Shown: positions 33,647 through 41,472 of the stretch, piece after piece
Layout of the letters: each line of letters opens with the position of its first letter
Position numbering within the stretch: position 1 is the stretch's first letter
Assembly (NCBI RefSeq): GCF_001642955.1
Contig: NZ_LWSK01000001.1
Coordinates: 62,001-126,000, forward strand
Length of the DNA stretch: 64,000 nt
DNA from: Rubripirellula obstinata
GTDB lineage: Bacteria; Planctomycetota; Planctomycetia; Pirellulales; Pirellulaceae
Direction: 5' to 3'
Made by a program: the position numbers and the translations under genes
The notes under the pieces: model-generated
Told to the model about the DNA's origin: nothing
The model's input: only the letters and a program-made list of their open reading frames with translations
The model's database searches: none

Positions 33647-34738
33647 CTAGGTGGGAGTTTGTTTTTTTGGTGAAAACGGTACTGCCATCGGTTTGGCGAA
33701 ATCTTCTTCGCGATAACCATCCGCCAATCCGATCACGTCCGTGATATCGACCAGCCCTACCGGTTTGCCGTCGGCATCGACCACTGGCAGTTCACTGATG
33801 CGACGTTTGGACATCATGGCGATCGCGTCCTGTAACAGCATGTCTGAATCGACGGTCGTTGGTGATGCGGTCATGCGATCGGCAATCGGACGGTCCAGCG
33901 CCGATTCATCTCGGGATTCCAGCAAGCGAGCCAGGTCACTGTCGGTGAAAATGCCGCACAAGTTTTTGTTGTCGTCCACCAACATGATCGCTCCGGTGCG
34001 ACGACCGGTTTTGGTCTGCGACACCATGGCTTGTCGGATCGTCGTTTGCTGATCGGCGATTCGGCATTGAGCCAGCGGACGCATGATCTGGTGAACGTTG
34101 GCAAGCTTTTTTCCGAGGGCTCCGCCGGGATGAAATTTGGCGAAGTCTTGTGGTGTGAATTTTCGCAGACGGCTGGCCAGCATCGCGATCGCGTCGCCGA
34201 CGGCCATCATGACGGTGGTGCTGGTGGTCGGTGCGAGTCCGTGGACGCAGGCTTCGTCGTGTTTTCCGATCGCGACGACGACGTCCGCGGCGGCGGCTAG
34301 CGGGTTATCGTCGCTGGCGGTGATTGCGATCAGTCCGGCGCTGTGACAACGCAGGTGAGAGGCGATTTGAACGACTTCTTCGCTGCGACCTGAATTGCTG
34401 AGTGCCCATACGACATCGTTGTCTCGCACGCGGCCCAGGTCGCCGTGAATAGCTTCGGTCGGATGCAGGAAATGGGCTGGCGAGCCGGTGCTGGCCAGGG
34501 TGGCGACAAGTTTCTGTCCAACCAAACCTGCTTTTCCAACGCCGGTGACGACAACGTTTCCTTGGCAGTTGGCGGTCATTTCCGCGGCCGTGACTGCTTG
34601 CGGCGACAGCGATTTACTGGTCGCGATCAACGCGTGGCCCTCATCCGCGACAATCTGACGAATCGCCGCCAAACGCTCAATCAGCGTCGCCGGAAACGGC
34701 AATTCGGTCGTCAATTTCGATGCAGCAGATGATGACAC
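33647..34738 (-). CDS. kdsD: Arabinose-5-phosphate isomerase
   Basis: 363 residues. A SIS domain (about 45-205) with GKAGLVGQKLVATLASTG and SNSGRSEEV phosphosugar motifs is followed by two CBS domains (about 230-350: the MSKRRISELPVVDADGKPVG type phrase lies in the second). It interconverts ribulose-5-phosphate and arabinose-5-phosphate, the first step of Kdo synthesis. First gene of the Kdo/Lpt unit. Length fits KdsD/KpsF (about 320-340) with short extensions. Start is ATG 34738. Confidence 0.93.
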   Translation of the reverse strand: MSSSAASKLTTELPFPATLIERLAAIRQIVADEGHALIATSKSLSPQAVTAAEMTANCQGNVVVTGVGKAGLVGQKLVATLASTGSPAHFLHPTEAIHGDLGRVRDNDVVWALSNSGRSEEVVQIASHLRCHSAGLIAITASDDNPLAAAADVVVAIGKHDEACVHGLAPTTSTTVMMAVGDAIAMLASRLRKFTPQDFAKFHPGGALGKKLANVHQIMRPLAQCRIADQQTTIRQAMVSQTKTGRRTGAIMLVDDNKNLCGIFTDSDLARLLESRDESALDRPIADRMTASPTTVDSDMLLQDAIAMMSKRRISELPVVDADGKPVGLVDITDVIGLADGYREEDFAKPMAVPFSPKKQTPT

Positions 34739-35067
34739 GTCGAGCGATCCTTGCTCTAGCGGGGTTGGCCTGAAATCGGTTCTGTCCTCTTTCTTCCTGG
34801 TTCGGATCCTACCTAGAAGCCAAAGTTGATATCAAGCCAGATCCAAAGCTGTGAAACTCGTTGGTCACAGGCAAGCTGATCGATTTGCTTGCCGCCACAT
34901 CCCAAAACGCTTTCAAACGCGGCGTCATCGTGACAAAACTGTACACAAGTTCCCTAAAATGGCTCTGTACAGCCGAATCACGATTTGCCGCCTTGCCAAA
35001 AAACTTGGATTTCCGTATCTTCTCGAATCTGAAATCACTTTGAAACCAACCGATCCGGGTATTTTTG
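34739..35067. other. Intergenic region between kdsD and small basic protein gene
   Basis: 329 bp between divergent genes. A minus-strand open frame (34809-35300) overlaps the small basic protein and has no domain; it is judged a shadow. Promoters must lie here but no consensus pair is clear. Confidence 0.4.
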
Positions 35068-35274
35068 ATGACAATGGACCAGAGTCTCCGCGTGAAAGCC
35101 GGGGCGATTAAGAACCGCAATGTAATGACTCGCGCCGAACGCGTCGCGCGGTTGAAGGAACTCGGCCAATTCGACGAGAGCAATTCGATCGTGGGCATGC
35201 CCAAAGTCCGCGTCGTGAAGGTTTCGCTGAAGCGTAAGAAGAAGGTTAAGAAGGCCGACGACGAAAAGAAGTAG
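35068..35274 (+). CDS. Small basic protein of the Planctomycetes-Verrucomicrobia-Chlamydiae family
   Basis: 68 residues from the ATG at 35068 (a TTG at 35065 is also in frame). The pattern MDQSLRVKAGAIKNRNVMTR followed by AERVARLKELGQ, then GMPKVRVVKVSLKRKKKVKK matches the small basic protein family known from NCBIfam TIGR04137 in Chlamydiae, Verrucomicrobia and Planctomycetes. It is suspected to be ribosome-associated, but its job is not established. The C-terminus is a lysine tail. A strong terminator follows, so it is a stand-alone transcript. Confidence 0.85.
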   Translation: MTMDQSLRVKAGAIKNRNVMTRAERVARLKELGQFDESNSIVGMPKVRVVKVSLKRKKKVKKADDEKK

Positions 35275-35298
35275 CCTTCATTGGTCAACCCACCGTTC

Positions 35299-35343
35299 AA
35301 AGCCGATGCTGTGTTCCCTCGCGAATACCATCGGCTTTTTTTA
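35299..35343 (+). terminator. Rho-independent terminator of the small basic protein gene
   Basis: AAAGCCGATG (35299-35308) pairs with CATCGGCTTT (35329-35338), followed by TTTT and more T. It is the most canonical terminator in the window, which suits a highly expressed small gene. Confidence 0.9.
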
Positions 35344-35400
35344 TTGCGGGACAGATCGAGTTACCCGTTTCTTTCGGCAACGGTTCCACTGATAAAAGCG

Positions 35401-35477
35401 GTAGACCGTGGGGAGCTCTGCGACACACGGCAGCGAGGGTGAAAACGCCGTGCGGCGCAGAGCTCCACACGGCCTAC
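35401..35477. repeat. Palindrome family G
   Basis: The arms GTAGACCGTGGGGAGCTCTG... and ...GAGCTCCACACGGCCTAC are complementary over about 31 bp with a few mismatches. The outer GTAGRCCG resembles families B and C. It lies between the small basic protein gene and the desaturase gene. Confidence 0.8.
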
Positions 35478-35544
35478 GAGGTGGCGGTCACCAAGAAGCG
35501 TTTTGAAATTCATTTATCGACATTATTCCTAACCATCAATCAGG

Positions 35545-36582
35545 ATGATTCGCATGAGCGAGTCTGTTTGCGAAGAAACCGGAACCGCAACCGGAGCCGA
35601 AATCGGCGACAAGACCAACTTGGTCAATGACATTGCTGGCGATGCGATGCCAGCCGATGGCAACATTGGTATCGATCCGCAGGCATTGCCGCGCCCGGAA
35701 GCGACCAACCCGTACAAGTTGATGTGGTCCTACACGATCGTTTTGGTCGCGGTTCACGTGATCGCCTTGTACGCGATCCTGCCCTGGACTTATTCCTATC
35801 TGTTCACATGGTCGGGTTTAATCCTGGGGATCCTCGGCCATTTTGTGTTTGGGATGCTCGGCATCACGATTGGTTACCATCGATTGCTGACACACCGTGG
35901 GTTCACGTGCCCGAAATGGCTGGAGCACTCGCTGGCAATTTTGGGGATGTGCAATTTGCAGGATTCGCCGGCCCGCTGGGTTGCGATTCACCGCATGCAC
36001 CACCAACACAGCGACCATCAACCCGATCCGCATTCGCCGCTGGTCAGTTTTTTGTGGGGACACATGGGTTGGGTTATTTGCCGACACAAAGAACTCGATC
36101 GTACATCGCACTACGAACGTTATGTACGCGACCTGCTGCGTGACCCGTTTTATCTAAAGCTAGAACGTCGCGACGGTTGGTTTTTTGTGTTCTTGGCCCA
36201 CAGTTTTGTGATCACGTTGGCCGGTTTAATTTTCGGGTACGCCATCAGCGGTGGTGTTGGCAGCGAAGCGGTGCGTTACGCCGCCAGTTGGACCGTTTGG
36301 GCGGTTGCTGTTCGTACGGTGTTTGTGCTGCATGGAACCTGGTCAGTCAACTCGTTGTCGCACGTGTTCGGATATCGCAATTACAAAACCCGCGATCACA
36401 GCACCAACAATTGGTTGGTCGCATTGATTTCTCATGGCGAAGGTTGGCACAACAACCACCACGCTCAACCACGTTCAGCCGCCCACGGTCACCGTTGGTG
36501 GGAATTCGACATGTCATGGCGAATCATCCAGGGCCTAGAAATGGTCGGCTTGGCAAAAGACGTCGTCCGACCAAAACGTTAA
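35545..36582 (+). CDS. Fatty acid desaturase (acyl-CoA delta-9 type)
   Basis: 345 residues. An integral membrane di-iron desaturase that puts a cis double bond into acyl chains. Three histidine boxes: HRLLTHR (112-118), HRMHHQHSD (149-157) and HNNHHAQP near the C-terminus, in the order and spacing of the stearoyl-CoA desaturase group. Four hydrophobic segments (WSYTIVLVAVHVIALYAILP, LILGILGHFVFGMLGI and others) span the membrane. A 50-residue soluble N-terminal part precedes the first one. Start ATG 35545 has TCAGG upstream; Met4 (35554) is possible. Confidence 0.9.
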   Translation: MIRMSESVCEETGTATGAEIGDKTNLVNDIAGDAMPADGNIGIDPQALPRPEATNPYKLMWSYTIVLVAVHVIALYAILPWTYSYLFTWSGLILGILGHFVFGMLGITIGYHRLLTHRGFTCPKWLEHSLAILGMCNLQDSPARWVAIHRMHHQHSDHQPDPHSPLVSFLWGHMGWVICRHKELDRTSHYERYVRDLLRDPFYLKLERRDGWFFVFLAHSFVITLAGLIFGYAISGGVGSEAVRYAASWTVWAVAVRTVFVLHGTWSVNSLSHVFGYRNYKTRDHSTNNWLVALISHGEGWHNNHHAQPRSAAHGHRWWEFDMSWRIIQGLEMVGLAKDVVRPKR

Positions 36583-36638
36583 ACACAACGGTCGCCCACG
36601 GTTTTCCACCGTCACATATCTCGATAGGCAGTAAAGCC

Positions 36639-36780
36639 CAACGCAGTGAAGAGTTTCTAAGTTGTTTAACCGCGTGGGCATCGCCCCGCGCGTTCGGGGC
36701 AGCACGACGCGCGGGGCGATGCCCACGCGGCTAAACGAACTAACATTTGTTTTCCGCGACCAAAACTCTTCACGGCGTTG
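36639..36780. mobile_element. MITE-like element family A, copy 2
   Basis: 142 bp. The termini CAACGCAGTGAAGAGTTT and AAACTCTTCACGGCGTTG are inverted repeats with one difference. The inner palindrome is TTTAACCGCGTGGGCATCGC with its complement ending GCCCACGCGGCTAAAC. No coding capacity, and no clear target duplication is seen. It lies 57 bp after the desaturase stop. Confidence 0.85.
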
Positions 36781-36804
36781 AGTAACGCCCCCTACGAAGC
36801 AAAT

Positions 36805-36895
36805 GTTTTTGTCTCTAATTTTTTTGTCTAAATCTCATCCGGGTTTCGTGATGGCTTGCGCAGTAGTTTTAGACAAAAAATTAGAGACAAAAAAA
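36805..36895. repeat. AT-rich inverted repeat family F, copy 2
   Basis: TTTTTGTCTCTAATTTTTTT followed by GTCTAAA (36806-36832) pairs with a complementary arm at 36867-36893 apart from one T. The arm build (T-run, GTC, AAT, T-run, GTC) repeats that of the copy at 33537-33641, though only the TTTTTTTGTC sub-motif is identical. It lies upstream of the oligoendopeptidase gene. Confidence 0.8.
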
Positions 36896-37051
36896 TGCAT
36901 TCTCGAAGGGATGTTTTTGTCAGAACTGGGCTCGGGTGGATCGTAGGTTCTGGGTTTTTCGGGTGGGCTTACCCAGGTTTCATCCGACGGTTCGGATGTT
37001 TAATCTGTCAGTGACTTTATCACCATTCTTTTTGCACGGACGACACACCAA

Positions 37052-38863
37052 ATGAGTACTGCTGCCGCCACATCGACGCTTCCCAATCGCAGCGACGTTG
37101 CCGCCGAAGACACCTGGGATCTTTCCAGCCTGTATGCCGATGACCAGGCTTGGGAAAAAGATTTTGCGGAGCTCGAAGCACTGATCCCGACCTTCGATTC
37201 GTTTAAGGGCAAGCTTGGTGAATCGGCGGCGATGTTGGCGAAGGCTTTGAATTTTGATAACGACTTTGACAAGATCGCTGAGAAGCTTGGCACCTATGCG
37301 TTCTTGAAAACGACCGAAGATCAGGGCGATAGTCACTATCAAGGAATGAAGTCGCGGTTCCAGAACCTTGCCGTTCGTGCCGGGCAAGCGGCGTCCTACA
37401 TGCGACCAGAATTGTTGGCGATCGACGAAGCAACCATGGCGACGCTTTTGTCGGATTCGGAAGTCGAACCTTATCGTTTGCAGTTGGAACGATTGGTCCG
37501 ATACCGACCTCACACCTTAACCAATAACGAAGAACGTTTGTTGGCGATGCAGGGCGAGATGGCGGCAGCGGCGGGCAACGCGTTCCGCCAACTCAACGAT
37601 GCGGACATGAAGTTCGGCGAAATCGAAGACCACAAAGGTCGCACGATGGAACTGTCGCACGCCACTCTTGGTCAACTGATGATCAGCCCGGATCGCAAAG
37701 TTCGTAAAGCTGCGTTTCATCAGTACTACCAAGAAATCGAAGCTCACGAAAACACGCTCTCGGCGACACTGACCGGTTCGATCCATCGTGACGCCTACTA
37801 CGCCAAAGCGAGAGACTATTCCAGCAGCCTAGAATCGTCGCTGTTTTCCGACAACGTTCCGGTTGCCGTGTACGACAATTTGATTAACGCCGTTCACGAT
37901 TCGCTCCCGTGCGTCCACCATTACCTGGACGTCCGTCGTCGCAAGATGGGCTTGAAGGACATTCATTTCTACGACACCTACGTGCCGATCCTGTCGGATA
38001 TTGAAAAGCATCACACTTGGGACCAAGCCGTTGATGTGGTGATCGAATCGCTGCATCCGTTGGGCGATGAGTACCGGCAAACACTGGAAACCGGTCTTCG
38101 CGGGCGTTGGTCGGACCGTTACCCAAATCGCGGCAAGCAAAGTGGTGCGTTCAGTTGCGGTTCGTTCGCCGCGGATCCCTATATCTTGATGAACTTCAAG
38201 CCGGAAGTGTTGAACGATGTCTTTACGCTGACCCATGAAGCTGGGCATTCGATGCACAGTTGGTATTCGTCATCGAATCAACCGTTCCAGTATTACAACT
38301 ACACCATCTTTGTCGCCGAAGTAGCCAGCACGTTTAACGAGCAATTGTTGACCGAACATTTGTTGAAGAACGCGACGGACGACAACGAGCGAGCTTATTT
38401 GATTAACAACGAACTGGACAGCATTCGTGCGACGGTGGTGCGTCAAACGATGTTCGCCGAGTTCGAGAAGATCACTCACGAAATGGCGGAAGCTGGCGAG
38501 CCGTTGACGGTCGATTCTTACAAGAAGGTTTACCGCGGCTTGCTGGATACTTATTTCGGTCCTGAATTTGTGATCGACCAAGATTTAGAGCTGGAGTGTT
38601 TCCGCATTCCGCACTTCTATCGTGCTTTCTACGTCTACAAGTATGCGACCGGTTTGTCGGCCGCGGTGGCGCTGTCGCGCCGCGTGTTGGACGGCGGGCA
38701 GTCCGAGTTGGACGATTACCTGTCATTCCTAAAGGGCGGGTGCAGCAAAGATCCTTTGGACTTGTTGAAGGATGCAGGCGTTGACATGACGGTTCCCACG
38801 CCGGTGGAAACGACTCTTGCAAGGTTCAAAACGTTAACTGAAGAGTTGGATTCATTGATCTAA
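37052..38863 (+). CDS. pepF: Oligoendopeptidase F (M3B zinc peptidase)
   Basis: 603 residues. A cytoplasmic zinc metallopeptidase cutting peptides of about 6-20 residues. N-terminal helical domain WDLSSLYADDQAWEKDFAEL (about 22-41). Zinc motif THEAGHSMHS with His395, Glu396 and His399, and third ligand EVASTFNEQL (Glu, about 424). Typical ending with LSFLKGGCSKDPLDLLKDAG. Length agrees with PepF (about 600). Start is ATG 37052; an F-type inverted repeat and a family A element lie upstream. The downstream glycosylase gene begins 38 bp on or overlaps it. Confidence 0.95.
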   Translation: MSTAAATSTLPNRSDVAAEDTWDLSSLYADDQAWEKDFAELEALIPTFDSFKGKLGESAAMLAKALNFDNDFDKIAEKLGTYAFLKTTEDQGDSHYQGMKSRFQNLAVRAGQAASYMRPELLAIDEATMATLLSDSEVEPYRLQLERLVRYRPHTLTNNEERLLAMQGEMAAAAGNAFRQLNDADMKFGEIEDHKGRTMELSHATLGQLMISPDRKVRKAAFHQYYQEIEAHENTLSATLTGSIHRDAYYAKARDYSSSLESSLFSDNVPVAVYDNLINAVHDSLPCVHHYLDVRRRKMGLKDIHFYDTYVPILSDIEKHHTWDQAVDVVIESLHPLGDEYRQTLETGLRGRWSDRYPNRGKQSGAFSCGSFAADPYILMNFKPEVLNDVFTLTHEAGHSMHSWYSSSNQPFQYYNYTIFVAEVASTFNEQLLTEHLLKNATDDNERAYLINNELDSIRATVVRQTMFAEFEKITHEMAEAGEPLTVDSYKKVYRGLLDTYFGPEFVIDQDLELECFRIPHFYRAFYVYKYATGLSAAVALSRRVLDGGQSELDDYLSFLKGGCSKDPLDLLKDAGVDMTVPTPVETTLARFKTLTEELDSLI

Positions 38864-38901
38864 AACTCAGTCGCGAATCGATCCGAGTCGCTGCTGAACA
38901 A

Positions 38902-39489
38902 TTGGCGGCGAGCGATCCAGTTTTGGCGTCGGTGCTGAGTGAATTGGGACCGCCGCCACTTTGGAAACGCCCGGCAACGCTGGCGACATTGGTTCGCATC
39001 ATCCTGGAACAACAAGTGTCGTTGGCGTCCGCCAAGGCGACGTTTGATCGCCTGGTTCTTGCGTGCGATGGCAAGGTGACGCACCACGCAATTCTGGAAA
39101 TGGGCCAGCAGCAGTTGGCAGCGCTGGGATTCAGCCGTCAAAAAGCTCGCTACACCCACACATTGGCCCAACAAGTTGACCGGGGCAATTTCAAGATCGG
39201 CGGATTGTCGCGAAAGTCAGACGAGGATGTCCGAGCAGCAATCACGGATCAGTTGGGCATGGGCAACTGGACCGCTGATGTGTTCTTGATGATGGCGTTG
39301 CTAAGAAGCGATCTTTTTCCAACAGGCGACTTGGCGCTAGTCAAAGGGCTGGAAGAACTGGAAGGAAAGTCGTACGCAACAGCCGACAGTTTGTTGGCCC
39401 GTGCTGAACACTGGCGACCCTATCGTTCCGTCGCAACGCGAATGATTTGGCAAAGTTATTTGCACAAACGATCCAAGGTGATTCCGTAG
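38902..39489 (+). CDS. HhH-GPD DNA glycosylase (AlkA-like)
   Basis: 195 residues from TTG 38902. Signature of the HhH-GPD superfamily: ILEQQVSLASA (substrate-side helix), then the hairpin and catalytic region LGMGNWTADVFLMMAL followed by FPTGDLAL, the Asp of which is the catalytic base. Such enzymes excise alkylated bases. The homologous sequence continues upstream of TTG in the same frame (to 38842: RESIRVAAEQLAASDP); no ATG or GTG lies there, but ATT at 38854 is possible. The true start is therefore uncertain and may overlap the pepF end. Probably an operon with pepF. Confidence 0.85.
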   Translation: MAASDPVLASVLSELGPPPLWKRPATLATLVRIILEQQVSLASAKATFDRLVLACDGKVTHHAILEMGQQQLAALGFSRQKARYTHTLAQQVDRGNFKIGGLSRKSDEDVRAAITDQLGMGNWTADVFLMMALLRSDLFPTGDLALVKGLEELEGKSYATADSLLARAEHWRPYRSVATRMIWQSYLHKRSKVIP

Positions 39490-39507
39490 GGATTCGAGAA
39501 GTGTCGA

Positions 39508-39574
39508 ATAGCGTCGCCTTTCGCTCCGCAAAAGTTAGCAAAACCGCAGCTTTCGCGGAGCGAAAGGCGACTAT
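39508..39574. repeat. Palindrome family D, copy 2
   Basis: GTCGCCTTTCGCTCCGCAAA and its complement ending GCGAAAGGCGACTAT form a long stem between the convergent glycosylase and UbiB-like genes. Bidirectional termination is possible. Confidence 0.85.
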
Positions 39575-39590
39575 GAAGAACGCTTGTTCC

Positions 39591-41348
39591 CTAATCGTCG
39601 TTGCCGCGAGTCAGGTGGCCTGATCGATTGATGGCGATCACCAGCCACATCATCACCGAAATGCTGCCCGCAATTCCGATCAGCCCGATCAGGCTTAGGT
39701 CTTGCATCGCCAAGAACGTTGGCTGGGTAAACAACAGCGGTGGAACCTTCATCGCCAACAAAAGCGAAGAGCCCAGGAAGACGGCACTGGCAATCAGCCC
39801 CAACACGATGCGGTTAATCGATGGGCCAAGACTTTGATGTTCCAGCGAAACGCGAACTTCACCACGCCTGACTTGTTGGACCAATGAGATCAATTCATCG
39901 GGGGCGGTCTCCAGAAAGTTTTCCGCTTCCAGATAGATTCGTCTCGCTTGGCGAATCCGTCGGCGAGGACTCAAACGCCTGGCCACAGATTTGCGAACGA
40001 ACGACTTGACGACATCCAGCGAATCGAACCCCGCACCCAATTCCCGCAGCGTGCCTTCCAACGAAATCAACATCTTTAGCAGCAGAGCCGATTGGTTGGG
40101 CAGCTTGATCGCGTGTCGGTGAAGAATGTCACTGAGTTCGTTCAGCGCACCGGTTAAATCAAATTCGCCTAGATCCTGACGTCCATAGGTTGCGATGAAG
40201 TCGGCGACATCGACCGCTAGCCCGGATTCATCCAAGGAAGGCGGTGCTTCACCGATGCGACGAATCAATCGAGTCAAACGGTTCTGGTCACCCGAAGCGA
40301 TCGCCACCAACATCTCTTCGATTGTTTCGCGAAGAGTTTCATCAATGCGACCGACCATTCCAAAGTCTAAAATCCCCAGCGAACCATCTTCTAAGACAAT
40401 CAAGTTGCCCAAGTGTGGATCGGCGTGAAAGAGAGCTTCGTCAAAGATCATCGCCAAATAAACGCCTGCGATCGTTTCGCATAACGAGTCGCATACTTGT
40501 TTTGACGTCAGGACTTTCGTGGTTCCCTTGGCAGACGGGACCGTGATCGTGTGGTTCGATTTTGGTGCGTTCTTCTCTGAAATAAAATCGGCAAGCGTGG
40601 TGCCCACCAATTCATCCATCACCAACACTCGCTTGGTGCAGTACTGTTTATGCGGCTTTGGAATCTTGACCGAGGTGTTGGTCTTGCGAACGATCTCGGC
40701 AAAGATTTCCAGGTTTTGACGTTCACGGCTAAAGTCTAATTCTCGCGTAATCATCGGCGCGAATTGGCGGACCATTTCGACTGGTCGCCAATTCGACAAG
40801 CCTTCGACTCGTTGAGCCAACTGGGCCAATCCGCCGAGCACATCGATGTCTTGCCGAATAATCTTTTCGATATCCTGGCGTTGGACCTTAATCACGACAC
40901 GAGTTCCATCGCCAAGCACGGCCCGATGGACTTGGCCAATCGATGCGGTCGCCAGCGGAACTGGATCGATCGAGGTGAAATACTTTTTGTAGTCGTCGCC
41001 GAGTTCTTCTCGCAGGGTTGCACGAACCTGTTCGATCGCATCGGGCCGCACGTTGGCTCGCAACCGTTTTAGCTCTTCGCCAAGTTTCGGACCGACCAAA
41101 TCAGGACGCGCGGCTAGGATCTGGCCCAATTTGATGAACGTCGGCCCCAGGTCCGTCAGCGCCATTCGCACCCGTTGTTCTCGCGTGTAATTCGATAGCG
41201 GAACGCCCCGCGGGTCTTTTAATGCATCGCGGAACGGCAAGCGAAAACTTGATAACCAATCAGCCAACCCGTACCGGCGCAGCACCGTTAAGATCTCTCG
41301 CCATCGCTTGAGATTTCGGTACAGTTGAGGGATCGCCGTGATTTTCAT
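39591..41348 (-). CDS. UbiB/ABC1-family atypical protein kinase
   Basis: 585 residues. ABC1/ADCK atypical kinase: TFIKLGQILAARPDL (KxGQ motif, about 90-104), ATASIGQVHRA (Ala-rich loop), VVIKVQR (ATP lysine), HADPHLGNLIV (catalytic loop) and LDFGMVG (metal-binding DFG-like). Two C-terminal hydrophobic segments (IVLGLIASAVFLGSSLLLAM and LSLIGLIGIAGSISVMMWLV) anchor it to the membrane. In E. coli UbiB takes part in quinone synthesis; the exact substrate here is unknown. Start is ATG 41348. Divergent from the permease gene. Confidence 0.92.
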   Translation of the reverse strand: MKITAIPQLYRNLKRWREILTVLRRYGLADWLSSFRLPFRDALKDPRGVPLSNYTREQRVRMALTDLGPTFIKLGQILAARPDLVGPKLGEELKRLRANVRPDAIEQVRATLREELGDDYKKYFTSIDPVPLATASIGQVHRAVLGDGTRVVIKVQRQDIEKIIRQDIDVLGGLAQLAQRVEGLSNWRPVEMVRQFAPMITRELDFSRERQNLEIFAEIVRKTNTSVKIPKPHKQYCTKRVLVMDELVGTTLADFISEKNAPKSNHTITVPSAKGTTKVLTSKQVCDSLCETIAGVYLAMIFDEALFHADPHLGNLIVLEDGSLGILDFGMVGRIDETLRETIEEMLVAIASGDQNRLTRLIRRIGEAPPSLDESGLAVDVADFIATYGRQDLGEFDLTGALNELSDILHRHAIKLPNQSALLLKMLISLEGTLRELGAGFDSLDVVKSFVRKSVARRLSPRRRIRQARRIYLEAENFLETAPDELISLVQQVRRGEVRVSLEHQSLGPSINRIVLGLIASAVFLGSSLLLAMKVPPLLFTQPTFLAMQDLSLIGLIGIAGSISVMMWLVIAINRSGHLTRGNDD

Positions 41349-41472
41349 GGACGAGACGTTATCTTGATCGATAGAAAAATTGGTTCAGGCTTGAATCGGA
41401 TTCGATGATTCAATCCACGTCTACTATTGTGATCGGTTTTACCTATTCGTTCTCACTTTCGAGCATTTTCTT

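Noticed and set aside
34809-35300. 163-codon minus-strand frame
   Set aside because: It overlaps the well-recognised small basic protein and its terminator.
36639-36780. Target-site duplications flanking family A
   Set aside because: Flanks of the copies were compared by eye and no consistent duplication was found.
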